Source: Tabrizicola_A sp965284335
GTDB taxonomy: Bacteria; Pseudomonadota; Alphaproteobacteria; Rhodobacterales; Rhodobacteraceae
Reading direction: 5' to 3' (one strand)
DNA: 64,000 bases
NCBI RefSeq assembly: GCF_965284335.1
Contig: NZ_OZ260076.1
The translations under genes and the position numbers were made by a program. Within the stretch, counting starts at the first letter, position 1. Every line of letters begins with the position of its first letter. Below the pieces are notes generated by a model. It did not search any database, was not told the DNA's origin, and was given only the letters and a program-made list of their open reading frames with translations. This document shows, in pieces, positions 32,030 to 40,558 of the stretch.

Positions 32030-32989
32030 ATGGCGCTGCAATCCTCAGGCCCCATCGCGCTCTCTGACGTCAATGCCGAGCTCGGTCGCAACTCATTCGC
32101 GCCAATCAGCCTCGGCGAGGCTGCCGTGCGTGATCTCTTCGGGATCGCCAGCGGCCCCATTCGCCTCTCCGATAGCTATGGCAAATCCGCCATTCCACCC
32201 ACATTGGTCTATGGCCAACAGGCCTTCACCAGCCCCGGCACTTACAGCTGGATTGCCCCGGCCGGCGTCTATCAGATCAGCGCCGTCTGCATTGGCGGCG
32301 GTGCCGGTGGCGGGGGTGGCTACGCCGGGGGAGGTGGCGCCGGCGGGCTGGGATGGAAGAACGCCATCCCCGTGACCCCGGGCCAGTCCTATACGGTGGT
32401 GGTCGGCGCCGGCGGTGCCGGGGGCGCCAAGGGGGCCACCATCTGGGAAGCCGGGGCCGGGGCCCATGGCGGCGACAGCTATTTCATCAGCACGGCAACG
32501 GTTTGTGGCCGCGCTGGCCAGGGCGGCTCCAGTGCCACAACCGGCGGCAGTTATACCGGGGATGGCGGTGGCGCAGGCGGCAGCTCGGGCACCTATGGAT
32601 CGGGCTATCATTACCCCGGCGGTGGCGCGGGCGGCTATCTCGGCACCGGCGGGACCTGGGCCTTCTCCACGCTTGAGACCTATGTCGCAGGCTCGGGTTC
32701 GGGGCGCATGGGGTTTCGATCGACGAGCCATTCGCCCTCGGGCGGCGGCGGCGGTGTCGGGCTCCTCGGCCTTGGCGCAGACGCAATGGTGCAAGGTCAG
32801 GGCGGCTCCGGGGGCGGTGACGCACCCGCACCTGCGACAAACTATGCCGCCACGGGCGGTGCCGGTGGCGCCCCCGGTGGCGGGGGCGGCGCTGGCTATC
32901 ATCTCGGCGGGCAAGGCGCTCCTGGGGCCGTGCGCCTCATCTGGGGCGATGGCCGCGCCTTTCCCTCGCTCAATACAGGAGACATGTGA
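32030..32989 (+). CDS. glycine-rich tail fibre protein
   Basis: The 319-residue protein starts MALQSSGPIALSDVNAELG, with an ISLGEAAVRDLFGIASGPIRLSDSYGKS segment typical of phage fibre bases. From about residue 65 a glycine-rich domain follows (GGGAGGGGGYAGGGGAGG and similar runs), probably a polyglycine-II adhesin tip. It ends in GAVRLIWGDGRAFPS, as such fibre proteins often do. Confidence 0.8.
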   Translation: MALQSSGPIALSDVNAELGRNSFAPISLGEAAVRDLFGIASGPIRLSDSYGKSAIPPTLVYGQQAFTSPGTYSWIAPAGVYQISAVCIGGGAGGGGGYAGGGGAGGLGWKNAIPVTPGQSYTVVVGAGGAGGAKGATIWEAGAGAHGGDSYFISTATVCGRAGQGGSSATTGGSYTGDGGGAGGSSGTYGSGYHYPGGGAGGYLGTGGTWAFSTLETYVAGSGSGRMGFRSTSHSPSGGGGGVGLLGLGADAMVQGQGGSGGGDAPAPATNYAATGGAGGAPGGGGGAGYHLGGQGAPGAVRLIWGDGRAFPSLNTGDM

Positions 32990-33456
32990 TGCTGATACGC
33001 CTTGAGAACGGCCAACCTGTGGGACATCCGGTGCTGGAGGAGACATTCCGCGCCCTCTATCCGGAGATGCTCTTTCCGCCCCTGCTGACGCCAGAGATCA
33101 CCGAGCCGCTGGGCTTTGGCCTCTTCGAGTTCACCCCAGCCCCTCCGCTTGACGATCCTTATGACAAGCTGGTCGAAGCACCGCCCGCGCGCGATGCCGC
33201 GGGCATCTGGCGCCAGCTCTGGCAGATCGTTCCGATGACCGAGGCCGAGCGTGCGGCGGCAGACGAAAATGCGGCCAACAGCGTGCGCCATGCGCGCGAC
33301 CTCAAGCTCAGGGAATCGGATTTCAGCCAGCTGGCGGATGCGCCGGCCTGGGTCGACCAAACAGCCTGGGCCGCCTATCGCCAAACGCTGCGCGATTTGC
33401 CCACCCAGCCGGGCTTTCCTGGGCAGATCACCTGGCCCACCCCTCCGGACGTCTGA
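32989..33456 (+). CDS. tail fibre assembly chaperone-like protein
   Basis: The 155-residue protein (MLIRLENGQPVGHPVLEETFRALYP..., WRQLWQIVPMTEAERAAADENAAN, LKLRESDFSQLADAPAWVDQTAWAAYRQTLRDLPTQPGFP) has the XXRD-F-QL-D-P--W--YRQ-LRDLP pattern of phage fibre assembly proteins. AGGAG supports the ATG at 32989. It lies after the fibre gene as expected. Confidence 0.75.
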   Translation: MLIRLENGQPVGHPVLEETFRALYPEMLFPPLLTPEITEPLGFGLFEFTPAPPLDDPYDKLVEAPPARDAAGIWRQLWQIVPMTEAERAAADENAANSVRHARDLKLRESDFSQLADAPAWVDQTAWAAYRQTLRDLPTQPGFPGQITWPTPPDV

Positions 33457-33459
33457 TCC

Positions 33460-35208
33460 ATGCTTGCCTTCAGCCCTCTTGCCACAGCACCACTCGCCGC
33501 GGTCGCACCACGCTTACCGCAGATTCTCGCGCAAGCGGCCAACGCCATGGCCCTTGGGGGTGTGGGTGACGCAGGGACAGGCATAAGCGCACAAAAGCGC
33601 GGCTTAGCAACAGACCTGCCGCTGGGAGGTCATGCCAAGGTTCAAGCCTCGGTGCGAGGGCAAGGCCTGGCGGGTCTGCCGCTCGCGGGAGTGGCACGGG
33701 GCGAGGGGGCGATCGGTTCCCGCCTGCAGTCCGATGTCCCGCTGTCAGGGGGTGGGGGTGCACAGGCCCGGGTAGATGCCACCGCAAGCGACACGCTCGA
33801 TCTGCGTGACGCAGCCTGGAGCGCCATCGGCGTTCAAGGATCCGCCGTCACGGTGTTTGGGCTGCAGCGTCACGCTGTGGCCGCAGTCGAGGTCGATATC
33901 ACCGCTGCGCGCAGCCTGCCGCTGGTGGGAAATTCAGCAGCGCACCTTCATGGTCGAGGAACGGCCGCGACCACGGTTGTCTTTGGCATTACGGCCTCAG
34001 CCAAGCTGCGGGTCGCCTTGAGGGGCCTCGGTGATTTTGCGCTTGGCGGCCTGGCGCAGGCGGAATGCCACGCGACTGGCGCCATTGTTACCTCGCTCAC
34101 CACAGCCGGCGCAGGCGAGCTCGCCAACCTTGCGGCCGGTCGGGGTGCAGAAGGTCTTGCGATTGAAGGCGGCGCTGGAGCAGGCGGTAACACAGTTGCG
34201 CGCGCCGAGGCGAGCGTTTCCGTTGTAGGTGCCGGGACTTCAGACGTCTCGGGCGACGGCACGGGTGCCATCCCGCTGTCCCTCAGCCTGCGCGCCGATG
34301 GACGGACAGCGATCGGTGCGATCAACGACGGCGCGGCTCTGCTTGCTGGCGAGGCGTTGATTGGGACCTCAATTGCAGCGCAAGCCTGGGAGACTGGCCT
34401 GTCATTCACGGGCCAGGCCGCCGGCACGATCCTGCAACCGCGTGAGGGCGCCGCGACAGGTGAGCTGCGGCTAAACGCGCAAGCTCAGGCGGTCAGCGCC
34501 CTGAAAGGGCACGGCATCGGGGCGATCCCGCTACCAGGCAACAGCTCCGCTATCAGCACAACGCACCTTTACGCGGCTGGCCAGCTCAGCCTGACCCGAG
34601 GGCTTGCGGTGGAACTGCAGGTGATCGCCAAGGCCGGGCGCACCATTGCCTTCTCAGGGGCGGGAGGCGCAAAGGCTCTGGCTTCGACGCTGTCGCAGAG
34701 CTTTGGAACTGAACTCAGGGGGCACTCCGTCGCGCAGAGCAGTGCCGCCGCCGCTTTCCTGTCGATCATGGCTTTGTCGAGGGCTGGCGCGGCTCGGGGG
34801 GCAAGTGCTACCCATGGCGCGGCGCGCAGCACCGTCGCTGTCGCGCGGGCCTTTACCGGCGATGTTGATGTTCATGGCGATAGCACCCGCCAGATCAGTC
34901 TCGGTGGCGTAGCATCAGCACGGACGCCAAGCACGAGTCAAACCTCAAAAACTGTTGTCGAGCTGACGGGGAGCTCTACTGCGCGCGCTGTGACTGGGGC
35001 TAAGTCCGTAGCCAGTGTGGCGCTGGCTGGCGCAGCTCATGCCGATATGGTTACGGCCGGGATAATCTCCGGCTCAATCGGCTGGATAATCCAAGCTCAG
35101 CGACCGCGCCACAATCGGCACAGAGCCGGGGCGCCCTGTCCCTTGTCGGGAAGGGCCTGGCGCGGCCTTCAGTGGATGCAACGGCGAGGATTCCCGGCCT
35201 CTCGATAG
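33460..35208 (+). CDS. long repetitive surface protein, N-terminal part before a frameshift
   Basis: The product is made of imperfect ~35-45-residue repeats rich in Ala, Gly and Leu (patterns such as DLPLGGHAKVQASVRGQGLAGLPLAGVARGEG). No signal peptide or enzyme motif is visible. From about codon 541 (near 35085) the character changes to Arg/Pro/His-rich junk, while the adjacent frame continues the repeats to 35939. The true protein was therefore about 825 residues, and an indel near 35080-35095 splits it. It is probably a beta-solenoid-like fibre. Confidence 0.6.
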   Translation: MLAFSPLATAPLAAVAPRLPQILAQAANAMALGGVGDAGTGISAQKRGLATDLPLGGHAKVQASVRGQGLAGLPLAGVARGEGAIGSRLQSDVPLSGGGGAQARVDATASDTLDLRDAAWSAIGVQGSAVTVFGLQRHAVAAVEVDITAARSLPLVGNSAAHLHGRGTAATTVVFGITASAKLRVALRGLGDFALGGLAQAECHATGAIVTSLTTAGAGELANLAAGRGAEGLAIEGGAGAGGNTVARAEASVSVVGAGTSDVSGDGTGAIPLSLSLRADGRTAIGAINDGAALLAGEALIGTSIAAQAWETGLSFTGQAAGTILQPREGAATGELRLNAQAQAVSALKGHGIGAIPLPGNSSAISTTHLYAAGQLSLTRGLAVELQVIAKAGRTIAFSGAGGAKALASTLSQSFGTELRGHSVAQSSAAAAFLSIMALSRAGAARGASATHGAARSTVAVARAFTGDVDVHGDSTRQISLGGVASARTPSTSQTSKTVVELTGSSTARAVTGAKSVASVALAGAAHADMVTAGIISGSIGWIIQAQRPRHNRHRAGAPCPLSGRAWRGLQWMQRRGFPASR

Positions 35209-35939
35209 GCGGCGAGCTTGCTGGGGTCGCGGCGCTCACTGCAGGCCTGACTGCCGATGCTGCCCTGGATGGGTCAGCGGAGGGAAGCTTTGCTGTCTCT
35301 GGCAAAGGGGCCGGGCGGTTTACGGTCACGCGGGACAGTGATGCGGGCGTGCAGGTCACCGGCGAGGCCGCATGCACGCTGCCTCTTGCTGGCGCTGCTG
35401 CAGGAACGAACGTCGTGCAGGCCGAGCGCACAGAAGGGGCGATTGCGCTTGCGGGCACAGCCACCGCGCGGGTGCGGGCGGCGGCCAATTTGGCCAGAGG
35501 CGCGGCCATGGTTGTCCAGGGCCATGCGACCGGCGCAGCCCGCATATTTGCGATCAGCTCTGGAGGTATTGCCTTTGTCCGGCTGGGCTTGGGTGATGTG
35601 CAGGTTGCGGGGGCCGCTGCTCGTGGCATTGCGTTTTTGGGATCCGCCCATACCCGCAATATCACGCGTGCCGCTGCCAATCTTTCACTGGCGCCCCAGC
35701 TCGTGGCCAGCGTCACCAACGTGATCCGGGTGGAATTCGCCGCGCGGGACATGGCTGCTGCAGGGCGCGGGATTGCACAGGCTTCTGTTTTCGGCATCGC
35801 CACAGATCCGGATATGGACCTCGGTCTTGCCTTCCGCGCCGTTGGCGCGCCGCCCGCGCTACGGCGATCTGAGTCGCCCCGGACTGGCCTCAGCGGTCGG
35901 CTCATCCCCACCAACTCTGGCCGTATTCTGAGAGGCTGA
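35172..35939 (+). CDS. C-terminal part of the repetitive protein after the frameshift
   Basis: This frame is open from at least 35085 (in frame it reads RGALSLVGKGLARPSVDATARIPG before any start) and carries the same Ala/Gly repeats to a conserved-looking end (LIPTNSGRILRG). The GTG at 35172 could restart translation but lacks a clear ribosome site. I read it as the second half of the gene at 33460. Confidence 0.55.
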   Translation: MDATARIPGLSIGGELAGVAALTAGLTADAALDGSAEGSFAVSGKGAGRFTVTRDSDAGVQVTGEAACTLPLAGAAAGTNVVQAERTEGAIALAGTATARVRAAANLARGAAMVVQGHATGAARIFAISSGGIAFVRLGLGDVQVAGAAARGIAFLGSAHTRNITRAAANLSLAPQLVASVTNVIRVEFAARDMAAAGRGIAQASVFGIATDPDMDLGLAFRAVGAPPALRRSESPRTGLSGRLIPTNSGRILRG

Positions 35940-35945
35940 CACATT

Positions 35946-36275
35946 ATGCTCAAGTTCACGATCAAGCGTGGCGATACCTCGCCGGCTCTGCGCTTCGCAT
36001 TGCTGCCCGACAGGGTTTCGTTGGCCGGGGCCATGGTCAGGTTTCAGATGCGCGCCAGGAGCGGCGCCACTGTGATCGATAGGCCGGCCCAGATCGAGAC
36101 CGTGTTTGCACCCGCCGTGGTGGTCCATCGCTGGACCTCGGCTGAAACGGACGAAGCCGGCCGTTTCGAGGCCGAGTTCCGCGTGACTTATCTCGACGGT
36201 AGCGTCGAGACCTTCCCCAATCTCGGCTTCATCGAGGTCTTCGTGATCGAGGATGTGCCCGGCCTGCCCGGCTGA
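35946..36275 (+). CDS. small phage baseplate/fibre protein
   Basis: The 109-residue protein (MLKFTIKRGDTSPALRFALLPD..., VRFQMRARSGATVIDRPAQ, ... GRFEAEFRVTYLDGSVETFPN) has the beta-sandwich pattern of BppU-type N-terminal domains. It follows the repetitive fibre by six bases. Function is inferred from pattern. Confidence 0.6.
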   Translation: MLKFTIKRGDTSPALRFALLPDRVSLAGAMVRFQMRARSGATVIDRPAQIETVFAPAVVVHRWTSAETDEAGRFEAEFRVTYLDGSVETFPNLGFIEVFVIEDVPGLPG

Positions 36276-36350
36276 CATGCCAACGCGCGAGGCGGCGCTC
36301 AGCACATCCTGCCACACACCCGTAAACGACAAAAACAAGGAGGCTCCTCG

Positions 36351-36665
36351 ATGGAGATCGAGCTCTGGACCCTTTTCGACGCCCTCATGAAATGGGTGAT
36401 CATCCCCATGGCGGCGATGCTTTGGGTCCACAACCAGAAAATCGGCGCGCATGAAAAGGAAGTCCTGCGCATCATGACGCTGCTCAGCGAGCGCAAGGAC
36501 CAGCGCGATGAAGATCGTGCCGAGCTGAAAGAAGCGCTGCGCGATCTGCGCGCGGCCATCCTGCGTCTCGATCAGCGGCTTGCGGATTTTGCCCTGGCTC
36601 AATCAGCACAGGGTGGCACCGGTCGCGGTGATCCCGGAAGTCCCGGGCGGCGCAGCGACGGCTAA
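36351..36665 (+). CDS. holin-like or membrane-anchored coiled-coil protein
   Basis: The 104-residue protein has one hydrophobic helix (WVIIPMAAMLWV, about residues 15-27) followed by a charged coiled coil (HEKEVLRIMTLLSERKDQRDEDRAELKEALRDLRAAILRL). Directly upstream of the endolysin, this form suggests a lysis accessory or holin, though classic holins have two or more helices. Confidence 0.6.
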   Translation: MEIELWTLFDALMKWVIIPMAAMLWVHNQKIGAHEKEVLRIMTLLSERKDQRDEDRAELKEALRDLRAAILRLDQRLADFALAQSAQGGTGRGDPGSPGRRSDG

Positions 36666-36697
36666 TCCCGCCCTAAAACTCACAATCCCAATCCTGG

Positions 36698-36725
36698 CCG
36701 CCCGTCGCTGACGTGGCGGTTTTTT
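36698..36725 (+). terminator. intrinsic terminator
   Basis: CCGCC (36698-36702) pairs with GGCGG (36715-36719), with inner GTC/GAC pairing, followed by a run of six T. It separates the holin-like gene from the endolysin. Confidence 0.65.
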
Positions 36726-36744
36726 GTATGTCAAGGAGGCCCAG

Positions 36745-37425
36745 ATGCCTGACCAAGTCAAAAACTACCGCCATTGGCGCGATGTCCCGGAGCGTGATTG
36801 GCGCTGGAAAAATTTCTCTCCCGCCGAAATCGCCTGCCGCGGCTCGGGGCAGTTGAAACTGCATTCCGAGGCCATGGACAAGTTGCAGGCGCTGCGCGAT
36901 CGGCTGGGCAAGCCGCTGATCATCCGCTCGGCCTATCGTAGCCCCGAGCACAATCGCGCCGTGGGTGGTGCAACTCGATCCAAGCACATGGACGGCACGG
37001 CATTTGACATCGGCATGGCAAACCATGATCCCTTAGCCTTCGAGGCGGCGGCGCGGGAGGTCGGGTTCGAGGGCTTTGGCTATTACCCGCGCTCGGGCTT
37101 CATGCACATCGATCTGGGACCAGCGCGAACTTGGGGCGAGCGGTTTCCGGCGCAACCGACGGCGTTCGCCACCGAGACACCACCCGCGCGGGAGGTGCTG
37201 GCCGAAAGCCGGACGTTGCGCGGCGCGGGAACGGCGGGTGCCGCCACAATGGGCGCGGCTGGGGTTGAGGTGGCGCAGGAGGTGCTGGCCGAGGCGCAAG
37301 GCGCCGTCCTGCCTCTCGTGCCCTATCTCGACTCCTTGCGCTGGCTGTTCATTGCCCTCGCACTGGCAGGGATTGCGGCGGCCATCTACGCCCGGCTCGA
37401 TGATTGGCGAAAGGGTCGGCGCTGA
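36745..37425 (+). CDS. endolysin, M15-type D-Ala-D-Ala carboxypeptidase with membrane tail
   Basis: The 226-residue protein has an M15 zinc peptidase domain: SAYRSPEHNRAVGG near residue 60, SKHMDGTAFDIG with the His and Asp zinc ligands near 77-88, and FMHIDLG with the third His near 116. It cuts peptidoglycan cross-links. A C-terminal hydrophobic helix (SLRWLFIALALAGIAAAIYA, about 196-215) and a basic end could anchor it in the inner membrane. AAGGAGG precedes the ATG at 36745. Confidence 0.88.
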   Translation: MPDQVKNYRHWRDVPERDWRWKNFSPAEIACRGSGQLKLHSEAMDKLQALRDRLGKPLIIRSAYRSPEHNRAVGGATRSKHMDGTAFDIGMANHDPLAFEAAAREVGFEGFGYYPRSGFMHIDLGPARTWGERFPAQPTAFATETPPAREVLAESRTLRGAGTAGAATMGAAGVEVAQEVLAEAQGAVLPLVPYLDSLRWLFIALALAGIAAAIYARLDDWRKGRR

Positions 37426-37682
37426 TGTGGGGCGGCCTATTCACCGACATCCTCGCACGGCCATGGGTGCGGCGAGCGGCGGCCATCGCCCTCATCGCAC
37501 TCACGATCATCTTGTTTCTGTTCAATCTCCGCCGTGCAGGTGAGCGTGCCGGCCGCGCCGCCGAGCGGCTCGAAAACCTGGAGCGTGCACATGCCATTCA
37601 ACGCCAGATGCTGGACGCGGCCAGCCGCCGCCCTCGTGACCGCGATGATCTTCTTGACCGGCTGCGCCAGGGTGGGTTCTGA
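37425..37682 (+). CDS. inner-membrane spanin (Rz-like)
   Basis: The 85-residue protein has an N-terminal membrane helix (AAAIALIALTIILFLFNL, about 19-36) and a charged periplasmic coiled coil (RAAERLENLERAHAIQRQML). It overlaps the endolysin stop (TGATG) and contains the start of a lipoprotein gene in another frame, the classic Rz/Rz1 arrangement. Confidence 0.75.
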   Translation: MWGGLFTDILARPWVRRAAAIALIALTIILFLFNLRRAGERAGRAAERLENLERAHAIQRQMLDAASRRPRDRDDLLDRLRQGGF

Positions 37683-37836
37683 CCCAGCAGCTGCCTGCCC
37701 GCCGGTGGTCGAATACAGCGCAGCCTAACAGGCGCAGGTGGCGGATGAGATCGCCGCGCTGCCCGAGAACGCGCGGATCGTTGACTGGTTGGCAGACTAC
37801 GCCGTTCTCCGGGCGCAGGTGAGGGCGGGTAGGTGA
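37591..37836 (+). pseudogene. outer-membrane spanin lipoprotein (Rz1-like) with premature stop
   Basis: Nested in the Rz-like gene, this frame encodes a lipoprotein signal (PAAALVTAMIFLTGC, lipobox LTGC) and then CPPVVEYSAA before TAA at 37726-37728. Without that stop it would continue QAQVADEIAALPENARIVDWLADYAVLRAQV to TGA at 37836, as homologues do. The truncated lipoprotein keeps about 27 mature residues and may not span the periplasm. Confidence 0.75.
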
Positions 37837-37910
37837 CATGCTTTCCGCAGTCAATCCGCTTGGCTAATGCTGCCCAGCCGGAAGCGCCTCTCTCAATTTA
37901 ACCTTGCAAA

Positions 37911-37929
37911 TCCTACATCACATGTGGGA
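37911..37929. promoter_or_regulatory. inverted repeat upstream of the DUF4143 ATPase
   Basis: TCCTACAT-CAC-ATGTGGGA is an inverted repeat with one mismatch, 12 bases before the start at 37941; a possible operator. Confidence 0.45.
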
Positions 37930-37940
37930 TATGCGAGGTT

Positions 37941-39107
37941 ATGCTGAATAGAAAACATCGAGAACTGATTGAAGAAGCGTTGGACACGCAAGCCGGTGTC
38001 GTCTTGTTAGGGCCTCGTCAGGTCGGCAAGACAACGCTGGCACAGGACATCGCCGACGCCCGCGACGCTGTGTATCTGGATATGGAACGGTCTGCAGATC
38101 GTCAGATCCTTGAAGAGCCGGACCTGTATCTCGATGAACAGGTTGGGCGTCTGGTTGTCATCGACGAAGTTCAGTTTCTGCCAAATCTCTTCAAGGTGCT
38201 GCGCGGCCAAATCGATCGAAGACGGCGCAGAGGGTTCCGAACGGGACAATTTCTTTTGCTCGGCTCGGCCTCCAGAGAGCTGCTACAACAGAGCGCGGAG
38301 TCGCTTGCAGGCCGCGTGAGCTACCTTGAGTTGACGCCGTTCACGCTGCTGGAAGCGGGCAGTGCGCATTTGTCGAAGCTCTGGCTGCGAGGGGGATTCC
38401 CTGACAGCTTCCTGGCAAAAGATGACAGGTCCAGCCTGAGGTGGCGCGAAGATTTCATAAGGACATATCTAGAGCGCGACATCCCTTCATTCGGGCTGAG
38501 GATACCGGCTGAAACCCTCCGCCGCTTCTGGATAATGCTGGCGCATAGCCAAGGTGGATTATTGAATATTTCAACCCATGCCTCTGGTCTCGGCGTGTCA
38601 TCAACAAGTGTCTCGCGTTATCTGGATCTTCTGGTTGATCTAATGCTCGTGCGCCGTCTTCAGCCATGGCATTCGAATGCCGGTAAACGCTTGGTAAAAT
38701 CCCCGAAGATTTTCATTCGCGACGCCGGTCTGCTCCATGCGCTACTTGGTATTGGCAGCTTGGAGGCGTTGTTGGGCCATCCTGTCGTTGGCGGCAGCTG
38801 GGAGGGGTATTGTATCGAAAACCTGATCTCAGTTGCGCCTAGGGGCACAGAGGCGAGTTTTTATCGATCTGCCGCCGGTGCTGAAATCGATCTCGTCTTG
38901 AAATTGCCAGCTGGCGAAATTTGGGCTTTGGAAATCAAGCGGACCACAACGCCCAAGGTAACCAAAGGGTTTCATACGGCGGCCGAAGAACTGAGAGCAG
39001 AAAAGCGGCTGCTTGTCTTTGCAGGGGATAAGGACGTTCCGGGGCCAGGGGGCGTAAGGGCTCTGCCGCTCGGCAATGCTCTACAGATGTTGTCCGATTT
39101 GGCCTGA
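37941..39107 (+). CDS. AAA-family ATPase with DUF4143
   Basis: The 388-residue protein has Walker A GPRQVGKTT (about 24-32), Walker B LVVIDEVQFLP (about 70-80), a sensor-like LLGSAS and the C-terminal DUF4143 nuclease-like domain with EIDLVL and WALEIKR (about 312-336). This is the common AAA_14/DUF4143 family, often in variable loci with TA modules; its role is unknown. It lies on the far side of the most distal integrase fossil and so fits the pattern of accessory cargo. Confidence 0.88.
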   Translation: MLNRKHRELIEEALDTQAGVVLLGPRQVGKTTLAQDIADARDAVYLDMERSADRQILEEPDLYLDEQVGRLVVIDEVQFLPNLFKVLRGQIDRRRRRGFRTGQFLLLGSASRELLQQSAESLAGRVSYLELTPFTLLEAGSAHLSKLWLRGGFPDSFLAKDDRSSLRWREDFIRTYLERDIPSFGLRIPAETLRRFWIMLAHSQGGLLNISTHASGLGVSSTSVSRYLDLLVDLMLVRRLQPWHSNAGKRLVKSPKIFIRDAGLLHALLGIGSLEALLGHPVVGGSWEGYCIENLISVAPRGTEASFYRSAAGAEIDLVLKLPAGEIWALEIKRTTTPKVTKGFHTAAEELRAEKRLLVFAGDKDVPGPGGVRALPLGNALQMLSDLA

Positions 39108-39123
39108 GTTAGAGTGCTTTGAG

Positions 39124-39200
39124 CCTCACTCCGCCGCCACGCGCGGCTTGGTCTGCACTAGATCCCCGACGATGTTGGCGGCCTCGATCAGGGCGCCGGG
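39124..39200 (-). pseudogene. fossil 3' end of integrase gene, copy 2 (distal)
   Basis: Read on the minus strand it encodes APGALIEAANIVGDLVQTKP followed by RVAAE and a stop, nearly the end of the intact integrase (APGALIEAANIVGDLVQARP, RVAAE). Homology stops just upstream of APG. No start codon exists. It lies 28 bases after the GNAT toxin end. Confidence 0.88.
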
Positions 39201-39228
39201 GCAGGCTCCTTGATGATTGGTGCCCACC

Positions 39229-39738
39229 TTACTCCTTTCCTACGCGCAGCGAAGCGGAAATAGCATCAATTGACATGAAAAGCGTGAAGTGATCATCGCG
39301 CGACGGCACAAATCCGCGCCGTCGCCAGAAGTCGGCGGCTTCACTGTCGATGGCATTCACGATGAGTGCACGCCCGCCGATCAACGATGCAGCTTGTACG
39401 CTGCGCTCCAAGGCGTGCTTGATCAGCCCTGAACCTATGCCCTTACCTTTCCAATCCAGATCAGTCGCAACTTGCCCAAGGAGTAAGCAGGGAACGAGAT
39501 TAGGCGGCTGACCAGTCCGGATCGCCCGAGGTACTGTGTTTGGCACCACCGCCGTTGGCGCAAGGCCATAATAACCCACGACCCGATTGTCGTCATGCAC
39601 CACGATTACCGCCGAAAAGCCTTTCTGATGATTAGAAAGAGCGCGGGTTTTTAGCCAGTTGTCGAGCGGGGGCTTCCCGCAAGAAAAACTCGAAACATCA
39701 TGAGCTGCGCTAATAGGTTCCGGAAAAGAGAGCGGCAC
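39229..39738 (-). CDS. GNAT acetyltransferase toxin (TacT/AtaT type)
   Basis: The 169-residue protein shows FSCGKPPLDNWLKTRALSNHQKG, GYYGLAPTAV, the acetyl-CoA loop WKGKGIGSGLIKHALER (about 94-111) and FWRRRGFVPS. It is a complete TacT-type toxin. The antitoxin gene ends three bases upstream. It is distinct from the GNAT toxin at 19272. Confidence 0.9.
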   Translation of the reverse strand: MPLSFPEPISAAHDVSSFSCGKPPLDNWLKTRALSNHQKGFSAVIVVHDDNRVVGYYGLAPTAVVPNTVPRAIRTGQPPNLVPCLLLGQVATDLDWKGKGIGSGLIKHALERSVQAASLIGGRALIVNAIDSEAADFWRRRGFVPSRDDHFTLFMSIDAISASLRVGKE

Positions 39739-39741
39739 AGA

Positions 39742-40041
39742 CTATCGCCCGTCTTCTGTGGGCATCTCCCAGGGGGCAGGGCGGCGAACGAGCTCGACCA
39801 ACTCTGGGACCGGCGCGGCGGGCGCCGCAAGCACCGATACAAATGCCTCAAAGCTCTCCGCGCTCATGCGCACAAGGCCTGAATCCATCAGGACGTCCTC
39901 TGCCGCTCGGACAGCCGCGTCACGCACGAAGTCCGTTCGAGAGCGACCGCGTAGTCGAGCTGCTCGATCGATGATGGCGACGTCGCTTTCTGGAAGGCGC
40001 ATCGACATAGGGAAATCTTTTCGTTCGGTCATGGCAGTCAT
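39742..40041 (-). CDS. DUF1778-family antitoxin
   Basis: The 99-residue protein (MTERKDFPMSMRLPESDVAIIDRAARLRGRSRTDFVRDAAVRAAEDVL) is a DUF1778 ribbon-helix-helix antitoxin. AAGGAGG seven bases before 40041 supports the longer start. It pairs with the GNAT toxin downstream. Confidence 0.9.
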   Translation of the reverse strand: MTAMTERKDFPMSMRLPESDVAIIDRAARLRGRSRTDFVRDAAVRAAEDVLMDSGLVRMSAESFEAFVSVLAAPAAPVPELVELVRRPAPWEMPTEDGR

Positions 40042-40154
40042 GGTGAAGCCTCCTTTGGCTTCGACTAATATATGTGAGCGTAGCGCAATTTGCAATACGA
40101 CTCCGCTTTGACCTAAGGCCTCGTGGGGCGTCGAGGTCCTTGACGCTTTCATGG

Positions 40155-40240
40155 GCCTCACGCCGCTGCCACGCTCGGCCTCGCCTGCACCAGATCACCT
40201 ACGATGTTGACCGCCTCTATAACGGCGCCGGGCGCGAGGC
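40155..40240 (-). pseudogene. fossil 3' end of integrase gene, copy 1
   Basis: On the minus strand it reads APGAVIEAVNIVGDLVQARP then SVAAA stop, matching the integrase end. The homology covers about 80 bases. It lies between the ParDE pair and the DUF1778 start. Confidence 0.88.
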
Positions 40241-40313
40241 GTGTGCGCGGGGAAGTGAAGTTGTCCTTGCGTGCGGTACGATTTTTTCCTACTCTTACGT
40301 CGGAGGTGTGCAG

Positions 40314-40553
40314 ATGGCTGGAAAAATCAGTATTTCGATCACAGATGAACATGCTGCTGTTGTGCAGGAAGCGGTTCGCAGCGGTGCCTATGCGTCATCC
40401 AGCGAGGTCATTCGGGAAGCACTCAGGGAATGGCGCGCAAAGCGGGTTGTCGGTGAGCTATGGGACGAGGGGCTGGTGAGCGGGCGATGTGACGACGGCC
40501 TCTCAATGGCTGACATCAAGCGCGAAGCGAGGCGCCGCCTCGCAGGCAACTGA
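40314..40553 (+). CDS. parD: ParD-family antitoxin
   Basis: The 79-residue protein (MAGKISISITDEHAAVVQEAVRSGAYASSSEVIREALREWRAKR) is a typical ParD. GGAGG lies seven bases before the ATG. Together with parE it is convergent with the integrase. Confidence 0.92.
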   Translation: MAGKISISITDEHAAVVQEAVRSGAYASSSEVIREALREWRAKRVVGELWDEGLVSGRCDDGLSMADIKREARRRLAGN

Positions 40554-40558
40554 TCAAC

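Noticed and set aside
8842..37836. Could the structural cluster be a gene transfer agent?
   Set aside because: DUF2163 and peptidase genes resemble GTA tail-tip genes, but the lambda-type terminase and portal, protease-capsid fusion, integrase and S74 fibre fit a lambda-like prophage instead.
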